Below, piece after piece: positions 44,325 to 53,618 of a stretch of DNA of 64,000 nt. The stretch is from positions 26,456 through 90,455 of the forward strand of contig JAJPIP010000044.1 in assembly GCA_021324655.1 (NCBI GenBank). The letters are read 5' to 3'. Position 1 is the first letter of the stretch. The number at the start of each line of letters is the position of its first letter. The notes beneath the pieces are model-generated. The model saw only the letters and a program-made list of their open reading frames with translations, did not search any database and was not told where the DNA came from. Source of the DNA: Pseudomonadota bacterium. Lineage in GTDB: Bacteria > Chloroflexota > UBA5177. A program made the position numbers and the translations under genes.

Positions 44325-44340
44325 GATGGTCCGAGAAAGC

Positions 44341-44366
44341 GGGGGACCGGCTCCCGCCGGTCCCCC
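44341..44366 (-). terminator. Hairpin between potD and potB (attenuator)
   Basis: A perfect 10-bp stem, GGGGGACCGG (44341-44350) with CCGGTCCCCC (44357-44366), follows the binding-protein gene and precedes the permeases; on the minus strand it is trailed by GCTTTCTC. Such hairpins let the binding protein be made in excess of the membrane subunits. Confidence 0.7.
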
Positions 44367-44373
44367 ACTGGAC

Positions 44374-45450
44374 TCAGCCCTTAATCTCGTTCCAGATCAG
44401 CTGCCACTGTGTGTAGTTGGGCGGCGTCTGCCAGAACTTCAGCGTGTCGAAGTAGTGCGTGTCCGTGATGTGGAGCGCCTTCGCCTCACTTGCCGGCAGC
44501 AGCCTGGCCGTCTTCAAGTTGGCGGGGCTGTAGTCGGTAACGGCGACGACCTTCTTCTGCACCTGTGGGGAAAGCGCGTAGTTCATCCAGGCGTAGGCGC
44601 AGGCCACGTGCGAGCTGTGGCTGGAGAGCATCCAGGTATCGGCCCAGCCGGTGGCACCCTCACGCGGCACCGTATCCGCCACCGGCACATGCGCTTGCTT
44701 CAGCTGCACGGTCATCAACGGCCATCCGGCGCCGGCCACGACCTCGCCGTTCTTGAAGAGCTGGTCGAATTCGCCGGCCGAGGTCCAGTAGGTACGAATG
44801 AGCGGACGCTGGGCCATCAGCACGTTCTTGATCCTCGCGAGCTGTGCGTTGCTCAGGTTGTACGGATGCTTGTAGTGCAGGTAGACGGCGACATCGGCGA
44901 TCTGAATGGGATTGTCGGGGATCGTGATGCGCCCTTTGTAGGCGTGGCTGTAAATGACGCTCCAGCTGGTGGGAGCCTTATGGAAGACGTGCGTGTTGTA
45001 GATCAGCACGTCGGGGCCCCACATGAAGGACACGCCGTAGTGCTTGCCGTTGACGGTATTGTGCGGCGGGCTCTTCAACTGTGGGGCGAGATTCTTCCAG
45101 TTGGGGATCTTGCTGACATTCACGGGCTGGACGGCGCCGGAATGGATGAAGCGAAGCGATGCGTCGCCCGAGGCGGACACCAGGTCGTAGGCGGTCCCAC
45201 CGCCGGCCCGGAACTTTGCGAACATCTCGTCGCTGGACCCGGCGTAGGTCACGTTGATGTGACAGCCGGTCTGCGCCTCAAATGGCCTGACGAAAGAGGG
45301 GTCGGCATACCCCTCCCAGGCGATCATATTGAGCGGTCCCCCGATCTTGCCGGCGGCGTGCCGACTGACCTGAGCCGAGCTGACCGCGCCGCCCAGGGCG
45401 CTCAAAGCGAGTATCAGGGCCAGGGACGCGAGAGCGAGTAACTTCTTCAT
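44374..45450 (-). CDS. potD: Spermidine/putrescine substrate-binding protein
   Basis: The 358-aa exported protein has a signal peptide (MKKLLALASLALILALS...) and PotD blocks: LNMIAWEGYADPSFVRPFEAQ, KFRAGGGTAYDLVSASGD and VLMAQRPLIRTYWTS. It captures a polyamine outside the membrane for PotABC. ATG 45450 follows GGGAGGAT. Confidence 0.92.
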   Translation of the reverse strand: MKKLLALASLALILALSALGGAVSSAQVSRHAAGKIGGPLNMIAWEGYADPSFVRPFEAQTGCHINVTYAGSSDEMFAKFRAGGGTAYDLVSASGDASLRFIHSGAVQPVNVSKIPNWKNLAPQLKSPPHNTVNGKHYGVSFMWGPDVLIYNTHVFHKAPTSWSVIYSHAYKGRITIPDNPIQIADVAVYLHYKHPYNLSNAQLARIKNVLMAQRPLIRTYWTSAGEFDQLFKNGEVVAGAGWPLMTVQLKQAHVPVADTVPREGATGWADTWMLSSHSSHVACAYAWMNYALSPQVQKKVVAVTDYSPANLKTARLLPASEAKALHITDTHYFDTLKFWQTPPNYTQWQLIWNEIKG

Positions 45451-45477
45451 ACATCCTCCCTTGACTATTCCGCAGGT

Positions 45478-46644
45478 CTACGCAGTAGCTGACGATGCCT
45501 GGAGGCCGCGCGAGTGATCGTGGACCGATCCCGGCAGGATGATGGTGGAGTCGGGGGCCCAGCTCAGATCGACGTCCTCACCGCGGACCGCGATCGGTCC
45601 GGCAGCCTGGTTCTGGGCGAGAACCGCGAATGATTGGTCCCCGACGGTCACGTCGTAGCGCGTGAAAGCGCCGGCATACGACACGTCGGCGACGCGTCCG
45701 CGGAGGGCATGGGATCCGGCCCAGGAATCCGGATGGATCTGGATCTTCTCGGGACGAACGGCTATTAGAACCTCCTCTCCAACGTGACGGTCGGCGGTTG
45801 CCGCCAGGATTGGTCCGATGCCGGGCACCTCGATCCGGCACACGCCGTCGCAGGCGATCACCCGCCCCGCCAGGATGTTGCTGACGCCGACAAAACCGGC
45901 GACAAAGGCATTGGCCGGATGCTCGTAGACGGTGGACGGCGGGCCCACCTGCTCCAGAGTGCCGTCGCGCATCACGGCGATGCGGTCTGCCATGCTCATG
46001 GCTTCTTCCTGGTCATGCGTGACGTAAATGAACGTAATGCCAACCTCACGCTGGATCCGCTTCAGCTCGAGCTGCATCTCACGCCGGAGCTTGAGATCGA
46101 GCGCTCCCAGCGGCTCGTCGAGCAGCAGCACGGCTGGCGTGTTGATGAGAGCGCGCGCCAGGGCGACGCGCTGTCGCTGGCCGCCGGAGAGTTGTGAGGG
46201 GCGGCGCCGATCGAGGCCCGAGAGGCGCACCAGATCGAGCGCATCCCCCACGCGCCGCGCCCGCTCCTTCCGCTCCACCCGCTTCACCTTGAGGCCGTAG
46301 CCGATGTTTTCGGCCACGGTCATGTGGGGGAAGAGCGCGTAATCCTGGAACACCGTGTTGACAGGCCGGTCGTACGGCGCGGCCGAGGTCACATCGCGGT
46401 TTTGCAGGTAGATCCGACCCGCCGACGGCTCCTCAAAGCCTCCGATGAGACGTAAGGTCGTCGTCTTACCGGAACCACTGGCTCCGAGGAGGGAGAAGAA
46501 CTCCCCGCGGGCGATCTCCAGATCGGTTGGACGCAACGCCCAGACGTCTCCGAAGCGCTTGCTGGCCCCTTCGAGCCGAACGTCGGCGGTCTCCGACTCT
46601 GGTCCGGCTGCGCGATTGTCAGGCGCTCGTATCGGCGTCACCAC
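45478..46644 (-). CDS. potA: Spermidine/putrescine ABC transporter ATPase
   Basis: The 388-aa ATPase has Walker A LGASGSGKTT, the signature LSGGQRQRVALARAL, Walker B VLLLDEPLGALD and the switch histidine in YVTHDQ. A C-terminal TOBE-type domain (about 290-370) regulates transport. It is the first gene of the potADBC set. Confidence 0.94.
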   Translation of the reverse strand: MVTPIRAPDNRAAGPESETADVRLEGASKRFGDVWALRPTDLEIARGEFFSLLGASGSGKTTTLRLIGGFEEPSAGRIYLQNRDVTSAAPYDRPVNTVFQDYALFPHMTVAENIGYGLKVKRVERKERARRVGDALDLVRLSGLDRRRPSQLSGGQRQRVALARALINTPAVLLLDEPLGALDLKLRREMQLELKRIQREVGITFIYVTHDQEEAMSMADRIAVMRDGTLEQVGPPSTVYEHPANAFVAGFVGVSNILAGRVIACDGVCRIEVPGIGPILAATADRHVGEEVLIAVRPEKIQIHPDSWAGSHALRGRVADVSYAGAFTRYDVTVGDQSFAVLAQNQAAGPIAVRGEDVDLSWAPDSTIILPGSVHDHSRGLQASSATA

Positions 46645-46737
46645 GGATCACCGCCCGATGGAATGCGTTGCACTATAACCTTTGCGTCCCCGATTCCGCA
46701 AGATCAGCAACTTCCGCTAGCGGTTTTCGTAATTGAT

Positions 46738-48366
46738 CTAGGGGAAGATGCCCGCCTTGTAGTCGGAGAGGATCTCGTTGGCGGCGCGCTGGCCTTCTTC
46801 GGCGCCTCCTTCCATGTAGCCCTGGAAGTTGATGGAGCAGTGCTCACCGGCGAAGTGGGTTTTTCCCTGGCGCACCCGCTCGTAGCCGCTAAAGCCGACG
46901 TACTGTCCGACTTTCCAGCAGGAGTAGCTACCCAGCAGGTTTGGATCCTGCCACGGCGTGCTGATCGCCGCCAGGCCGGTGTAATTGGCGTGTGCACCGG
47001 GCCAGACAGTTTCAAGCTGGTTCAGGTACGGCTGCACCCACTGGTTGGCATCCGAGGATCCGGTGGTCGTTTCGTAGGGGGATGCTGCCGTAATCGCGGC
47101 GCCGTTACTGCCGCCCGTGAAGAGAACGAGGATGCCCGTACTGCCCGATTGGCCCCGCGTCGCGTCCCAGGCGTTCTCGAACGGTAGATCGGTGTAAATG
47201 TTCCCATCGCTAACACCGGGCCACGGACCGGTGCTGTTCCAGTACCGGCTGCTGAACTGCAGGTTGAACTTGGTGTTGGTCCCGTACCCGAGCTGCGTGA
47301 TGGCGGTCTGCTTGAGATTGTCGAAGCCGGCCTTGCTGTAGTCCAGGGTCCGCAGCACGGAAAAGGGAATGGCGAGGATGACGCGGTCGAACGTTTGCGC
47401 CTGGTTACCCTTCGGGGTGGCGAAGGTGCAGGTAATGCTACCGTCACTGTTCGTCACGATTTTCGTCATCTTCCACTGCATCTGGATGGTGCAGTTCGGC
47501 GCGCCGGTCTGCACCTGGGACGTGATCGCCGCCGGTAGCTGCTGGTTCCCGCCCAGGATGTGGTACCGCTCATCGGACAGCCCGTAGATCGAGAACTCTC
47601 CCGGCGAGGCCTGGTAACCGAGGAGGTACACGATGTTGAGGGAACTCTGGACGGTCGTATCGAGGCCATATTCCTGGTTGTAAGCGGAATCGAGCAGCGC
47701 GCCCAGATTTGAGGCGTGGCCGCCGGGGACGAATTGCTCGATCCACTGGTACACGCTGATGCTGTCGAGATACTGGCCGTACGACGTGTACTGGTTGTAG
47801 AGCGTGGGGAACGGCGCCTGCTGGACCTGCCCCTGCAGGGTATTGTGCACCGGCTTGAAGTCGGAGGTCGCCTGCGCGTATGTGTAGTACTGCCCGTGCA
47901 CGTAGTACGTGTCCTGCGAGCCGGACGGCTGCGCCTGGACCATGTCCACCGTGGACAGATTAAAACGCTGGGCCAGATGGAGGATGAGCTTGTGCCCGGT
48001 GTCGATCAGCTCTCCGCACCACTCGGAGGTCTGCCCGTTCTGCCAGAAGCCGCTCTCGAGGGAGTGCATGCGGCCGCCGAGGCGGTTGGACGATTCGAAC
48101 ACGGTGCTGGCGTAGCCGGCGTCCTGCAGCGTCAGCGCAGCGGTCAGTCCGGCGATGCCTCCCCCGATGATCCCGATGCGGGGCGCCGAGGCCGCCCGAA
48201 CCACGGCGTCCGGACCAAGGACGGCGAGCGTCGCCGCCCCGGCCCCGGCAGCCGCCAGGAAGTTGCGCCGCGAGATCTCGAGCTCCGCGCGCTCCCGCTG
48301 GTCGCCCGCCTCCTGGTGCTCTCGAGCTATCCGCATGACCCAGTTCATCAACGGTGTGCGAGCCAT
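46738..48366 (-). CDS. Exported flavin monoamine oxidase
   Basis: The 542-aa protein has a twin-arginine signal (ISRRNFLAAAGAGAATL, residues 31-47) and the FAD motif IGIIGGGIAGLTAALTL with the second motif NRLGGRMHSL. A C-terminal block CSINFQGYMEGGAEEGQRAANEIL closes the FAD site. It oxidises primary or polyamines outside the cytoplasmic membrane, giving an aldehyde, ammonia and H2O2. Putrescine uptake genes adjoin it. Confidence 0.88.
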   Translation of the reverse strand: MARTPLMNWVMRIAREHQEAGDQRERAELEISRRNFLAAAGAGAATLAVLGPDAVVRAASAPRIGIIGGGIAGLTAALTLQDAGYASTVFESSNRLGGRMHSLESGFWQNGQTSEWCGELIDTGHKLILHLAQRFNLSTVDMVQAQPSGSQDTYYVHGQYYTYAQATSDFKPVHNTLQGQVQQAPFPTLYNQYTSYGQYLDSISVYQWIEQFVPGGHASNLGALLDSAYNQEYGLDTTVQSSLNIVYLLGYQASPGEFSIYGLSDERYHILGGNQQLPAAITSQVQTGAPNCTIQMQWKMTKIVTNSDGSITCTFATPKGNQAQTFDRVILAIPFSVLRTLDYSKAGFDNLKQTAITQLGYGTNTKFNLQFSSRYWNSTGPWPGVSDGNIYTDLPFENAWDATRGQSGSTGILVLFTGGSNGAAITAASPYETTTGSSDANQWVQPYLNQLETVWPGAHANYTGLAAISTPWQDPNLLGSYSCWKVGQYVGFSGYERVRQGKTHFAGEHCSINFQGYMEGGAEEGQRAANEILSDYKAGIFP

Positions 48367-48412
48367 AGTCCCTTCCTTCCTGGAGAATGAGTGGGATTGC
48401 AGGGGGTCGCCG

Positions 48413-48434
48413 GTCCCGCCGTCGCGGGACTTTT
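48413..48434 (+). terminator. Hairpin with T-run upstream of the amine oxidase
   Basis: GTCCCGC (48413-48419) pairs with GCGGGAC (48424-48430), followed by TTTTT on the plus strand. It stands 47 bp before the minus-strand amine oxidase start; since no plus-strand gene precedes it, it may be a leader hairpin for the oxidase mRNA or block antisense transcription. Confidence 0.5.
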
Positions 48435-48529
48435 TACTGAACCGAGAGCGTGACGCGCCCTACGCGCAACGTAGCTGACGGAGTGCACGTTGTCAACGCC
48501 CACTCCGTCCAGGACAACTGCGTCTCCTC

Positions 48530-49276
48530 TTAGCTCGGCGTGCCGTGCAGCACGCCGGCCGGCGGCACGATGGTGAGAGGCTGATTGAAGGGACCGTAGC
48601 GTTGGTCGAAGGTCTCGTGGGTGATGGGCCGGCCTTTGATGGTGACGACGGCTTGTTCCTGGATCCGCGTCACGTAGCGTGTTGGGCCGGGCGAGATCAG
48701 GATGGAGGCGGTTCCGGCCGTGGTGCCCTGTTTGACCTTGGTATGCGGGCGATAGATCGGCTGCTTGAACCCGCCGTGGAAGATGACGGAGCCGTCGGAG
48801 GACGTCTGTTCGGTAAAGGTGATTCCGCTGAAGGCCGGCACCGTGGTGCGCCCCCGATACCAGCACGTTTCGCTGAGACGGTCGCAGAAGCTCATCCCGG
48901 AATGTGTCTGCCACTGGTCCTTCTTGAGGAGCGTCGAGCGGTAATAGGTGCGCCCGTTCATGAAGATGATGTCGATCGTGTAGTGGATGGTGCGCACCTT
49001 GCCGGAGCTGAGACGCGTGCGCACGGTAAAGACCTCCCGGTCGCGTTCGCGGTTGCGGACCTCGTCCTCCTGACCGCTGGCTATCTGGTGCACGGTGATC
49101 GGCCCGGCCGTTTGCACTGTCGTGTCCTGATAGACGATGGTGCGCACGGTGTTGGTGTTGTGCACGGCGGACTGCAGCAGCTCCCGGGGCGTTGTAGCGG
49201 CGTGCGCGAGGCCGGACAGGCTAACGAGACCGGCGGCGGCCGGGACGGCGAGGCGGGCAAGAAGGCGAGGGCGAAT
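48530..49276 (-). CDS. Exported hypothetical protein with probable ATT start
   Basis: The frame shows no ATG, GTG or TTG before GTG 49165, yet the in-frame sequence upstream encodes a clear signal peptide (IRPRLLARLAVPAAAGLVSL, then SGLAHA-AT cleavage). An ATT at 49276 lies 7 nt after GGAGG (49288-49284), the best-spaced start; ATC 49279 is next. This gives 248 aa. The mature protein is beta-rich with two cysteines (C-x5-C in SFCDRLSETCWYRG). No family is recognised. Confidence 0.65.
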   Translation of the reverse strand: MRPRLLARLAVPAAAGLVSLSGLAHAATTPRELLQSAVHNTNTVRTIVYQDTTVQTAGPITVHQIASGQEDEVRNRERDREVFTVRTRLSSGKVRTIHYTIDIIFMNGRTYYRSTLLKKDQWQTHSGMSFCDRLSETCWYRGRTTVPAFSGITFTEQTSSDGSVIFHGGFKQPIYRPHTKVKQGTTAGTASILISPGPTRYVTRIQEQAVVTIKGRPITHETFDQRYGPFNQPLTIVPPAGVLHGTPS

Positions 49277-49353
49277 GATGGAACCTCCGGATCTGGAACG
49301 ACGTTACCGCGATGGTAGCAGAGTGCAACTCCCCTTTCCGGCGACGGGTGCCA

Positions 49354-50736
49354 TCAGTGCTTCCCCAGGATCTCGGCGGGCGAGCGGCCGCTGGGCGGTT
49401 TGCCGGTGCGCTCCGCCTTGAGGTCGATGCGCTCGTATTCGCGTTGCAGAAAGCGCATGCCCAGCCAGCGTAGCGGCTCCGGTTCCCAGTCGGGCGAGCG
49501 GTGGTTCACGAAGGGCAGGGACGTGAGCTCGGAGGGCACGCCGGTGATCAGATGAGCGAGGGTGCGGCCGGCCAGGTTGGTTGTCGCCACCCCCTGACCC
49601 GTATACCCGCGCGCCGTGGCAATGCCGGTTGCCGGGTCGAACGCCACCGTCGGCATCCAGTCGCGCGGCATGCCGACGGGTCCTCCCCAGTGATGGGTGA
49701 AGGAGACGTCTCGCAGCCCGGGGAACCAGGCATAGAAGAGACTCTGAATCATGCGGTGGGTTCGGTCGTGTCGGTCGTACGCATCGTCGATGCGTGAGTC
49801 GTAGTGGTACGGCGCTCCGCGGCTGCCGAAGAGGATGCGGCCATCGCGCGTCCGGGCCAGGTAGTCCACCGTGTAGCGGAAAGAGGAGAGGCACTCGCGT
49901 CCCGCCCAGCCGATCCGCTCCCACTGCTCGGCGGACAGCGGCTCGGTGAGCGCGATCAGGGAGTAGAGCGGCATGATCTTGCGGTGGAAAGCCCGCAGGC
50001 GGGAGAGATAGGCCTCACCACAGAGCACCACGACCCCAGCCCGTATCTCGCCTCCCTCGGTCACCAGGCGCGGTGTGGGCACGCTCGGCACGTCGACGAC
50101 AGGCGAACCTTCGTAGATCGTCACACCGTGCCGTTCCACGACCCGGGCGAGCCCCCGGACCAGGGCAGCCGGGTGCACGGTGGCGCAGTCCGGATTGAAG
50201 AGACTGCCCTGCGCCTCCGTCACCTTGACGCGCTGTTCCGTCTGGGCGGCGTCCAGTAGCGTAAAGTGATCCGCGAGACCCAGATCACGGTAGGCGGCAT
50301 AAGCGGCATGCAAAGCCGGCACCTGATGACGGCCACGGGCGATTCGCAGGACGCCGGACTTGTTGAAGTGAGCGTCAATGTTTTCCTGCCGGCACACCTC
50401 CCCGACCTCGTCCACCGTCCTGAACATGGTTTCTTCAAGCTGCCGGGCCGTGTCACGGCCAAAGCGCTTGACCAGCTGCCCGGGAGAGACCGGGAAGCCC
50501 GAGGAGCACCAACTCCCGTTCCGGCCCGAGGCACCGAAGCCGGCGACCTCCGCCTCGACGATTTTGATATCCAGAGCAGGCTGGAGACGGTTCAGGTAAT
50601 AAGCGGTCCAGAGCCCGGAATAACCGGCACCCAGGATGGCGACATCGGCGCTGACTCCGGCGGTCAGTGGAGGACGAGGAGTGAGGTCGTCCTCCACTGA
50701 CTCCAGCCAGTAGCTGTAGGTCCGGTAGTCGTTCAT
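49354..50736 (-). CDS. FAD-dependent amine oxidoreductase, PuuB-like
   Basis: The 460-aa protein has the FAD motif VAILGAGYSGLWTAYYL and the family block EAEVAGFGASGRNGSWCSSGF of gamma-glutamylputrescine oxidase/glycine-oxidase-like enzymes, with a C-terminal GYTGQGVATTNLAGR that contacts FAD. It probably oxidises an amine to an aldehyde. It lies upstream of the exported protein and downstream of an aminotransferase on the same strand. Confidence 0.85.
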   Translation of the reverse strand: MNDYRTYSYWLESVEDDLTPRPPLTAGVSADVAILGAGYSGLWTAYYLNRLQPALDIKIVEAEVAGFGASGRNGSWCSSGFPVSPGQLVKRFGRDTARQLEETMFRTVDEVGEVCRQENIDAHFNKSGVLRIARGRHQVPALHAAYAAYRDLGLADHFTLLDAAQTEQRVKVTEAQGSLFNPDCATVHPAALVRGLARVVERHGVTIYEGSPVVDVPSVPTPRLVTEGGEIRAGVVVLCGEAYLSRLRAFHRKIMPLYSLIALTEPLSAEQWERIGWAGRECLSSFRYTVDYLARTRDGRILFGSRGAPYHYDSRIDDAYDRHDRTHRMIQSLFYAWFPGLRDVSFTHHWGGPVGMPRDWMPTVAFDPATGIATARGYTGQGVATTNLAGRTLAHLITGVPSELTSLPFVNHRSPDWEPEPLRWLGMRFLQREYERIDLKAERTGKPPSGRSPAEILGKH

Positions 50737-50745
50737 GCCTCCGGA

Positions 50746-52083
50746 TCAGGCGATGGCGCGAGCCGCCTCGTACGCGGCGTTGATGGTGAAGTCGATGTCC
50801 TCGTCGGAGTGCGCGGTGCAGAGGTAGAACGACTCGAGCGGGTCGGGGTGGATGTACACACCTTGATCCTGGAAGGCACCCTGGAACTGACTGAACTTCT
50901 CCATGTCGACGTGCTCCAGCACCTGCCGGTAATTGGTCAGATGCTCCGTGCCGTCCGTGAAGTAGAGCTGGAGGATGCCTCCCACGCCCTGCGCCACGGC
51001 GTTATGCCCGGCCCGGCGCGCTGCGTCCTGCAGACCGGCGCGGAGCCGCTCCCCTTTTCGCGTCAGCTCGGGAAACATCTGCGGATCGCCGCGCATCGTG
51101 TCGAGCGTCGCCTTGGACGCAGCCATGGCGACGGAGTGCGCGTTGTATGTGCCGCCGTGCATGACCTCATTGCGCTCCTCGAGGCCCATGATCTCGCGAT
51201 TGCCACCGAAGGCAGCGACCGGATAGCCACCGCCCAGCGCCTTGGCCCAGGTGATGAGATCCGGGGTCACGCCAAAGAGGGACGTGGCGCCGCCCAGCGA
51301 CAGGCGAAAGCCGGTCTTCACTTCGTCGAAGATGAGGACCACGCCGTAGTGGCGGGTCAATTCGCGCAGCCCCTCCAGATAGCCCGGCTCCGGCGGGATA
51401 ACGCCGCAGTTGCACATGACAGGCTCGGTGAGGATGGCGGCGATCTCGTTGCCACGGCGCTGCAGGGTCTGCTCGACCACGTCCAGATTGTTCCAGGGGA
51501 GAGGAACCACCAGATCGGCCACCGCCTGCGGAGTCCCTCGGGAGCTGGGAACGGGCCGTGGCGCGTCCTCGGGACCGGCCTTGTCGAGCGACGGGTGATA
51601 GCTGACATACATGGTGTCCGTCCACCCGTGGTACTGGCCCTCGAACTTCACGAACTTGTCTCGGCCGGTATAGGCGCGTGCCAGCCGGATCGCCGCCGTG
51701 ACGGCTTCCGTGCCGGTAGTGCAGAAACGGATGAGGTCGACGCCCGGCACGCTCTCGACGACCGCCCTGGCGACGTCCCGCTCGGTGTCGTACGGGAACG
51801 TGAACTGGATGCCGCGCGTCGTCACCATATCGATGACGGCGTCATTCACGAGTTTCGGCTTGTGGCCGAAGATGAGCGGGCCATAGCCCAGTGAATAATC
51901 GATGTACTCGTTGCCGTCGACGTCCCAGAAACGCGACCCCTCACCGTGGTCGAAGCACATCTCCAACCCGGCTTTGAGCCGGATGTAATTGCTCTCGCCT
52001 CCCGCCACATACTGCGAGATCTCGGTGAAGAGGGCGCGCGAGACGTCAAGCTGATTCTGCGTGCGTGCCGTGATCTGAGCCAT
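50746..52083 (-). CDS. Class III aminotransferase, glutamate-1-semialdehyde aminomutase-like
   Basis: The 445-aa PLP enzyme has the GSAM-like blocks YIDYSLGYGPLIFGH, FCTTGTEAVTAAIRLAR, and the cofactor lysine in ITWAKALGGGYPVAAFGG. Divergence from HemL and its catabolic setting suggest a paralogue acting on an amine or amino acid rather than heme synthesis. It lies 10 bp upstream of the FAD oxidoreductase in the same direction. Confidence 0.88.
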   Translation of the reverse strand: MAQITARTQNQLDVSRALFTEISQYVAGGESNYIRLKAGLEMCFDHGEGSRFWDVDGNEYIDYSLGYGPLIFGHKPKLVNDAVIDMVTTRGIQFTFPYDTERDVARAVVESVPGVDLIRFCTTGTEAVTAAIRLARAYTGRDKFVKFEGQYHGWTDTMYVSYHPSLDKAGPEDAPRPVPSSRGTPQAVADLVVPLPWNNLDVVEQTLQRRGNEIAAILTEPVMCNCGVIPPEPGYLEGLRELTRHYGVVLIFDEVKTGFRLSLGGATSLFGVTPDLITWAKALGGGYPVAAFGGNREIMGLEERNEVMHGGTYNAHSVAMAASKATLDTMRGDPQMFPELTRKGERLRAGLQDAARRAGHNAVAQGVGGILQLYFTDGTEHLTNYRQVLEHVDMEKFSQFQGAFQDQGVYIHPDPLESFYLCTAHSDEDIDFTINAAYEAARAIA

Positions 52084-52325
52084 GCCAACCTCCCTTACGG
52101 TTTCCTCATCGAACTATCATAGATTTTACGGACTCCATAGGTCGAATCGCGCGTGAGCTACGCGATTGGGGATTCCAGTGCTTGCGCTGGGACGTGGAGA
52201 CGAGGCTCAATCGTGGCCGGATACGGATTGATGCGCCGACTGGTCGGGGTCGCCCCTACGACAGATGTGTGGACTGTCAATGGTAATGCACATGTGGGTG
52301 ACGGCGCGTGCACGTCATCTCGGTC

Positions 52326-52404
52326 GGTGCAGGGCTGTCGGCGCCGTGCTGTAGGCGCAGTGCGGCAGGCGCAGGCTGTAAGCGCGGTGGTGCAGGCGCA
52401 GGCT
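52326..52404. repeat. Degenerate tandem copies of the palindrome arm
   Basis: Variants of the arm sequence, such as GCAGGCGCAGGCTGTA and GTAGGCGCAG (52351-52360), recur several times with irregular spacing just before copy B. The tract looks like decayed or slipped duplications of one arm rather than an array of spacers. Confidence 0.6.
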
Positions 52405-52462
52405 GTAGGCGCAGGGCTTGTCCCTGCCCGAGATCACGCGCAGGGACAAGCCCTGCGCCTAC
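52405..52462. repeat. Dispersed palindromic element, copy B (58 bp)
   Basis: The same 23-bp arms as in copy A lie at 52405-52427 and 52440-52462, both perfect, with only 12 bp between them. It is the compact form of the family. It ends 33 bp after the Rieske oxygenase stop on the minus strand and would form a long hairpin in its transcript. Confidence 0.85.
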
Positions 52463-52494
52463 ACAGAGGAGATCGTCTCCGCGGCTACTCCTCT

Positions 52495-53598
52495 TCATCC
52501 CGTCAGGGCCCGATGCACCAGCCTCTGGAAGTGGCGCAGGCCGTTCTCGCGGGACAGCATGAGGCGGCCCTGCTCGAAGTGGCCGGAGCGCATCCCACGT
52601 TGCACCGACTCGCAGAGGACGCTGTCCTCACGCTGCACCTGATCGATGAAGGCGCCGAACTCGGCCACATCGCCGTCGGTCACGTCCGGGACGAACAGGT
52701 AGTCAAAGACGGCGCGCGTGCGTCCCACGCCCTGCGGCAGGAAGAGGTTGAGCGAGAGATTACCGGGACCGGGGTAGATATTGAGGGTGAAGTTGGGCCA
52801 GACATACGCGTAAAACCCCTCGTCCACCTCACCCGTGATGCTGTACTGTCCGCCCTTCTGCCTGGCTGACGCACGCACCGCTGCCGTCTGCACCGAGAAA
52901 TACTCGTACTCGGTTACCGTGTATTCGTTGACGTTGATGAGGCTGGAAAAGCCGGGGTGCGCCACCGGGCAGTGATAGCACTCCAGATAATTGTCGGTCA
53001 CGATCTTCCAATTGGCGGCGATGTCGTACTCGCTGCCGGTTCGCCTGCGGAGATCATCCAGCCGGAGGCCCGTGGCGGCGACCATGGCGGGTAGATCTCC
53101 GAGTATTTCGGCGAGCGGCGGAGCATCCCGATCCGGATTGACGAAGATGAAGGGGCCCCACGTGTCCAGCTGCGCGGGCATCAGGGAAAACTCGTCGGGA
53201 TCGAAGTTCGGTTCGGCTTTAGAGCCGGGCGCCGCGCGCAGCCGGCCGTCCAGTCCGTACGTCCAGGCATGGTAATGGCACTGAATGGACTGCTTGCAGC
53301 CGTGCTCCTCCAGGACGAGCTCGGAACCGCGATGACGGCAGACGTTGATAAAGGCGCGGAGTTTCCCTTCGGCGTCGCGCAGAATCACGATCGGCACATC
53401 CCCGGCTCGATAGGTGAAGAAGTCGCCGGGGTGAGGCAGGGTCTCGACGAGACCGGCGAACTGCCAGGTGTGAGCGAAGATGCGCCGTTTCTCCAGCGCA
53501 AAGACCGCCTCCTCGGTGTACCAGGCGGCGGGAAGGGTATAGCCGGCCTCCAGGGAACCGGAGAGATCGGGGTAGCGCTCGATCGCGCTCGCGGTCAT
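52495..53598 (-). CDS. Rieske non-heme iron oxygenase alpha subunit
   Basis: Started at ATG 53598 behind AAAGGAG, the protein has 367 aa. The Rieske ligands are C87-x-H89 and C107-x2-H110, and the mononuclear iron ligands H209 and H214 (ECYHCPVAHP) follow D202 that bridges the centres. Short relatives demethylate or hydroxylate quaternary amines such as glycine betaine, choline or stachydrine. No reductase gene is adjacent. Neighbouring amine genes support an amine substrate, by inference. Confidence 0.88.
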   Translation of the reverse strand: MTASAIERYPDLSGSLEAGYTLPAAWYTEEAVFALEKRRIFAHTWQFAGLVETLPHPGDFFTYRAGDVPIVILRDAEGKLRAFINVCRHRGSELVLEEHGCKQSIQCHYHAWTYGLDGRLRAAPGSKAEPNFDPDEFSLMPAQLDTWGPFIFVNPDRDAPPLAEILGDLPAMVAATGLRLDDLRRRTGSEYDIAANWKIVTDNYLECYHCPVAHPGFSSLINVNEYTVTEYEYFSVQTAAVRASARQKGGQYSITGEVDEGFYAYVWPNFTLNIYPGPGNLSLNLFLPQGVGRTRAVFDYLFVPDVTDGDVAEFGAFIDQVQREDSVLCESVQRGMRSGHFEQGRLMLSRENGLRHFQRLVHRALTG

Positions 53599-53618
53599 GG
53601 TGTCTCCTTTCACCACAA

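Larger units (their letters stand above)
52084..52494. other. Repeat-rich intergenic region
   Basis: This 411-bp gap holds no supportable gene. It contains a small GGGG-TCG-CCCC hairpin (52246-52256), a degenerate repeat tract (52326-52404) and palindromic copy B (52405-52462). Frames through it give repeat-derived peptides such as VGAGLVPAR and are rejected. Confidence 0.7.

Noticed and set aside
50746..52083. HemL for heme synthesis
   Set aside because: It resembles glutamate-1-semialdehyde aminomutase, but it is divergent and lies among amine catabolic genes with no hem genes nearby.
52326..52462. A possible CRISPR array
   Set aside because: The repeat units differ in length and sequence, spacing is irregular and there are no unique spacers or cas genes.
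52153..52869. A 238-codon plus-strand frame starting in the repeat region
   Set aside because: It consists of repeat-derived peptides (VGAGLVPAR) and then runs antisense to the Rieske oxygenase.
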